Source of the DNA: Clostridiales bacterium
Lineage (GTDB): Bacteria; Bacillota; Clostridia; Oscillospirales; Butyricicoccaceae
Assembly (NCBI GenBank): GCA_026419635.1
Contig: JANZZB010000010.1
Location: 12,632-19,211 of the forward strand
Length of the DNA: 6,580 bases
Direction: 5' to 3'
Part shown: positions 5,127 through 6,580 of the stretch, piece after piece
How positions within the stretch are numbered: position 1 is the stretch's first letter
How the letters are laid out: every line of letters begins with the position of its first letter
Translations under genes and position numbers: made by a program
Notes under the pieces: model-generated
Databases searched by the model: none
What the model saw: only the letters and a program-made list of their open reading frames with translations
What the model was told of the DNA's origin: nothing

Positions 5127-6554
5127 CTATTTATAATAAATATTATAGTTGCCCTCGTAGATGTTTCCGAGGCTGCCGTCGATGGATATAAGGTCTCCGG
5201 GCTTAAAGGAGTGCCCGTTTATTGTACATACTTTTTCCGATTCCTTAACACCAAGGCCTCTGCACTTCACTATGCACACTTTGCCTAAGCTAGCCGCCGT
5301 CACCGCAGCGTGAGAGGTAACCCCGCCTTTTGCGGTAATCAAGCCGTCACAAACAAAAAGCATCGGAATGTCATCAGGCACGGTGTCTGGTCGGACTAAG
5401 ATGATTTTTGCGTCCGGATTTTTCTCCTTTAACTTATTCATATCGTCCATATCAAAGGCAAGTAAACCTGATAAAACTCCGCTGCTTACCCCGATGCCGC
5501 GTCCTACAAGTTTCATATCATTTGGAGACGGCATAAAACCGGAATAGGTTTTTATATTGTTTAGATTTTGATTTCGTGTCTGTAAAATGTATAGGCTTTC
5601 GGGACGATCCGACTCGAAGGTAAATTCAATTTCCTGGTGAACAAAGCCATGTTGTTCAATCAGCTTTTTTGCATACCGGTTTAGAACCTTGTAAATCTGG
5701 GGGAATCCGGATTCCAAAGACAAGCTGCTTTCATTATAATAATTTTTTCGCTGATACTCTGAAATCGGAAGCGTGTTTACGAGACCTGAAACAACATCTT
5801 CGCCTTGGCTGCAAAGGGCAAAGTCTCCGTACAGGTTTATTCCCGAATAGCCATTATACGGGCTGCTTGTAAATACAACGCCCGTACCGGAGTTTGAAGA
5901 CAAATTGCCAAGCACCATTTTTTGTACAAGTACAGCGGTTCCCCATTCATCTGCAATCTGCATATGATTGCGGAAGGAAACGGAGCTGTCGGATGACCAG
6001 GAATCCAAAACGCAACGAATCGCTTGTTTAAGCTGCGAGAAAGGATCGCTTTCAATTTTTATGTAGTTATCCTCTAACACTTTTTTATAAGAATATGCAA
6101 TTTCGCGCATGTGATCTTTTGTGAACTGAATTTTTAGCTCGACACCGCGGCGTTCCTTATGCTCATTCATGACTTCGTCAAAAATGTCTCTGTTTATTCC
6201 AAAAGACATACCCCAGCTTTGCAAGAACCGTCTGTAACAGTCCCAAGCAGTCCAGCCATATCCGGAAACCTTGCTGAGCGCTTCGGCGGTTTCATCATTC
6301 ATGCCGACATTTAAGAACGTTTTCATGGCTCCGGGCAATGAAATAAAAGAGCCCGAACGGACAGAGAAGAATAAAGGATTATTAGGGTCTCCGTATTTCT
6401 TTTCAGTGGCCTGTTCAATAGAGGCAATATGACTTTCGATCATCCTGTCAAAATCCTGCTGCATATAAGGATGACTGAATATTGTATCGATATGTCTGAA
6501 CGCTTCTGTAGTGATAACAAATCCCGGAGGAATGGGAAAACCGTATTGCGACAT
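5127..6554 (-). CDS. ppdK: Pyruvate phosphate dikinase-like protein: ATP-grasp and phosphohistidine domains only
   Basis: From ATG 6554 this encodes 475 residues; classical PPDK has about 870-900. The N-terminal ATP-grasp part is clear: GFPIPPGFVITTEAF (5-19), FSVRSGSFISLPGAM (63-77), DEWGTAVLVQKMV (202-214), SGTGVVFT (222-229), SQGEDVVSG (249-257), QEIEFTFE (307-314) and ILQTRN (323-328). The swivel domain follows with GGVTSHAAV (410-418), where H415 is the phosphorylated histidine and T413 matches the Thr targeted by PPDK regulatory kinases in plants. The protein ends right after the swivel domain (SIDGSLGNIYEG, 457-468), so the PEP/pyruvate-binding barrel is absent. What remains could make phospho-His from ATP but cannot itself finish pyruvate-to-PEP conversion; a partner or another acceptor is needed. 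The ATG has no Shine-Dalgarno, and homology continues upstream across a TAG, so the true start is uncertain and the gene may be broken. Confidence 0.85.
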   Translation of the reverse strand: MSQYGFPIPPGFVITTEAFRHIDTIFSHPYMQQDFDRMIESHIASIEQATEKKYGDPNNPLFFSVRSGSFISLPGAMKTFLNVGMNDETAEALSKVSGYGWTAWDCYRRFLQSWGMSFGINRDIFDEVMNEHKERRGVELKIQFTKDHMREIAYSYKKVLEDNYIKIESDPFSQLKQAIRCVLDSWSSDSSVSFRNHMQIADEWGTAVLVQKMVLGNLSSNSGTGVVFTSSPYNGYSGINLYGDFALCSQGEDVVSGLVNTLPISEYQRKNYYNESSLSLESGFPQIYKVLNRYAKKLIEQHGFVHQEIEFTFESDRPESLYILQTRNQNLNNIKTYSGFMPSPNDMKLVGRGIGVSSGVLSGLLAFDMDDMNKLKEKNPDAKIILVRPDTVPDDIPMLFVCDGLITAKGGVTSHAAVTAASLGKVCIVKCRGLGVKESEKVCTINGHSFKPGDLISIDGSLGNIYEGNYNIYYK

Positions 6555-6580
6555 TTTTTTAAGGAACTATGCTTTTGCAC
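6555..6580 (-). other. Upstream PPDK-homologous codons crossed by an in-frame TAG
   Basis: Reading leftward from 6578, the codons upstream of ATG 6554 give A-K-A-stop-F-L-K-K, then M-S-Q-Y-G-F-P. This lines up without gaps with the conserved PPDK start of the form GGKGAxLAEM....GLPVPPGF, including the ATP-contacting lysine. The TAG is at 6567-6569, at a position where PPDK usually has Ala. The two bases at the edge (GT) fit a preceding Gly codon. The alignment is from memory of the family; the in-frame stop is read directly. Confidence 0.7.

Noticed and set aside
5100..5129. Genuine dikinase-GAPDH fusion by stop read-through
   Set aside because: A perfect AGGAGG at good spacing before the gap ATG explains its expression, and TAG appears as a normal stop in larE; kept only as a low-weight observation.

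Overview
The window reads as a chromosomal segment of a low-to-moderate GC Gram-positive anaerobe, probably a clostridial Firmicute (Oscillospiraceae-like). This is inference from AGGAGG-type ribosome sites, a TTG start, short intergenic gaps, intrinsic terminators and protein families common in Clostridia. Species cannot be named from sequence alone.

Left third (1-2701, + strand): a compact larE-larB-larC operon for the nickel-pincer nucleotide (NPN) cofactor of lactate racemase and other LarA-family enzymes. LarB carboxylates and cleaves nicotinic acid adenine dinucleotide, LarE adds sulfur, and LarC inserts nickel using CTP. larE is cut by the left edge just after its expected PP-loop. It carries a CxxC plus a third cysteine, the pattern of iron-sulfur-dependent LarE rather than the sacrificial-cysteine L. 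plantarum type. larB and larC overlap by ATGA. larC is one uninterrupted frame, unlike the frameshifted larC1/larC2 of L. plantarum. No larA is visible.

Middle (2702-3042): a gene-free stretch packed with seven consecutive hairpins. It is bounded by two near-identical copies of one palindrome, the second ending in a T-tract. It looks like a MITE-like or REP-like intergenic element, or an unrecognised structured RNA. It is followed by a + strand acyltransferase-fold gene (3043-3753) with a TTG start, whose usual catalytic Asp is Gly. A strong hairpin (3790-3820) separates this gene from a convergent operon.

Right half (3846-6580, - strand): two genes transcribed leftward. The first resembles the front half of pyruvate phosphate dikinase: ATP-grasp plus phosphohistidine swivel domain, with no PEP/pyruvate barrel. 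The second, 27 bases downstream and in the same reading frame, is an enlarged, divergent glyceraldehyde-3-phosphate dehydrogenase (417 aa). At the right edge the dikinase homology continues upstream of the first ATG but is crossed by an in-frame TAG. This suggests a recent nonsense mutation, a sequencing error, or, much less likely, recoding. The dikinase half and the GAPDH paralog may form a small carbon- or phosphate-metabolism module, but their function cannot be set from sequence alone.
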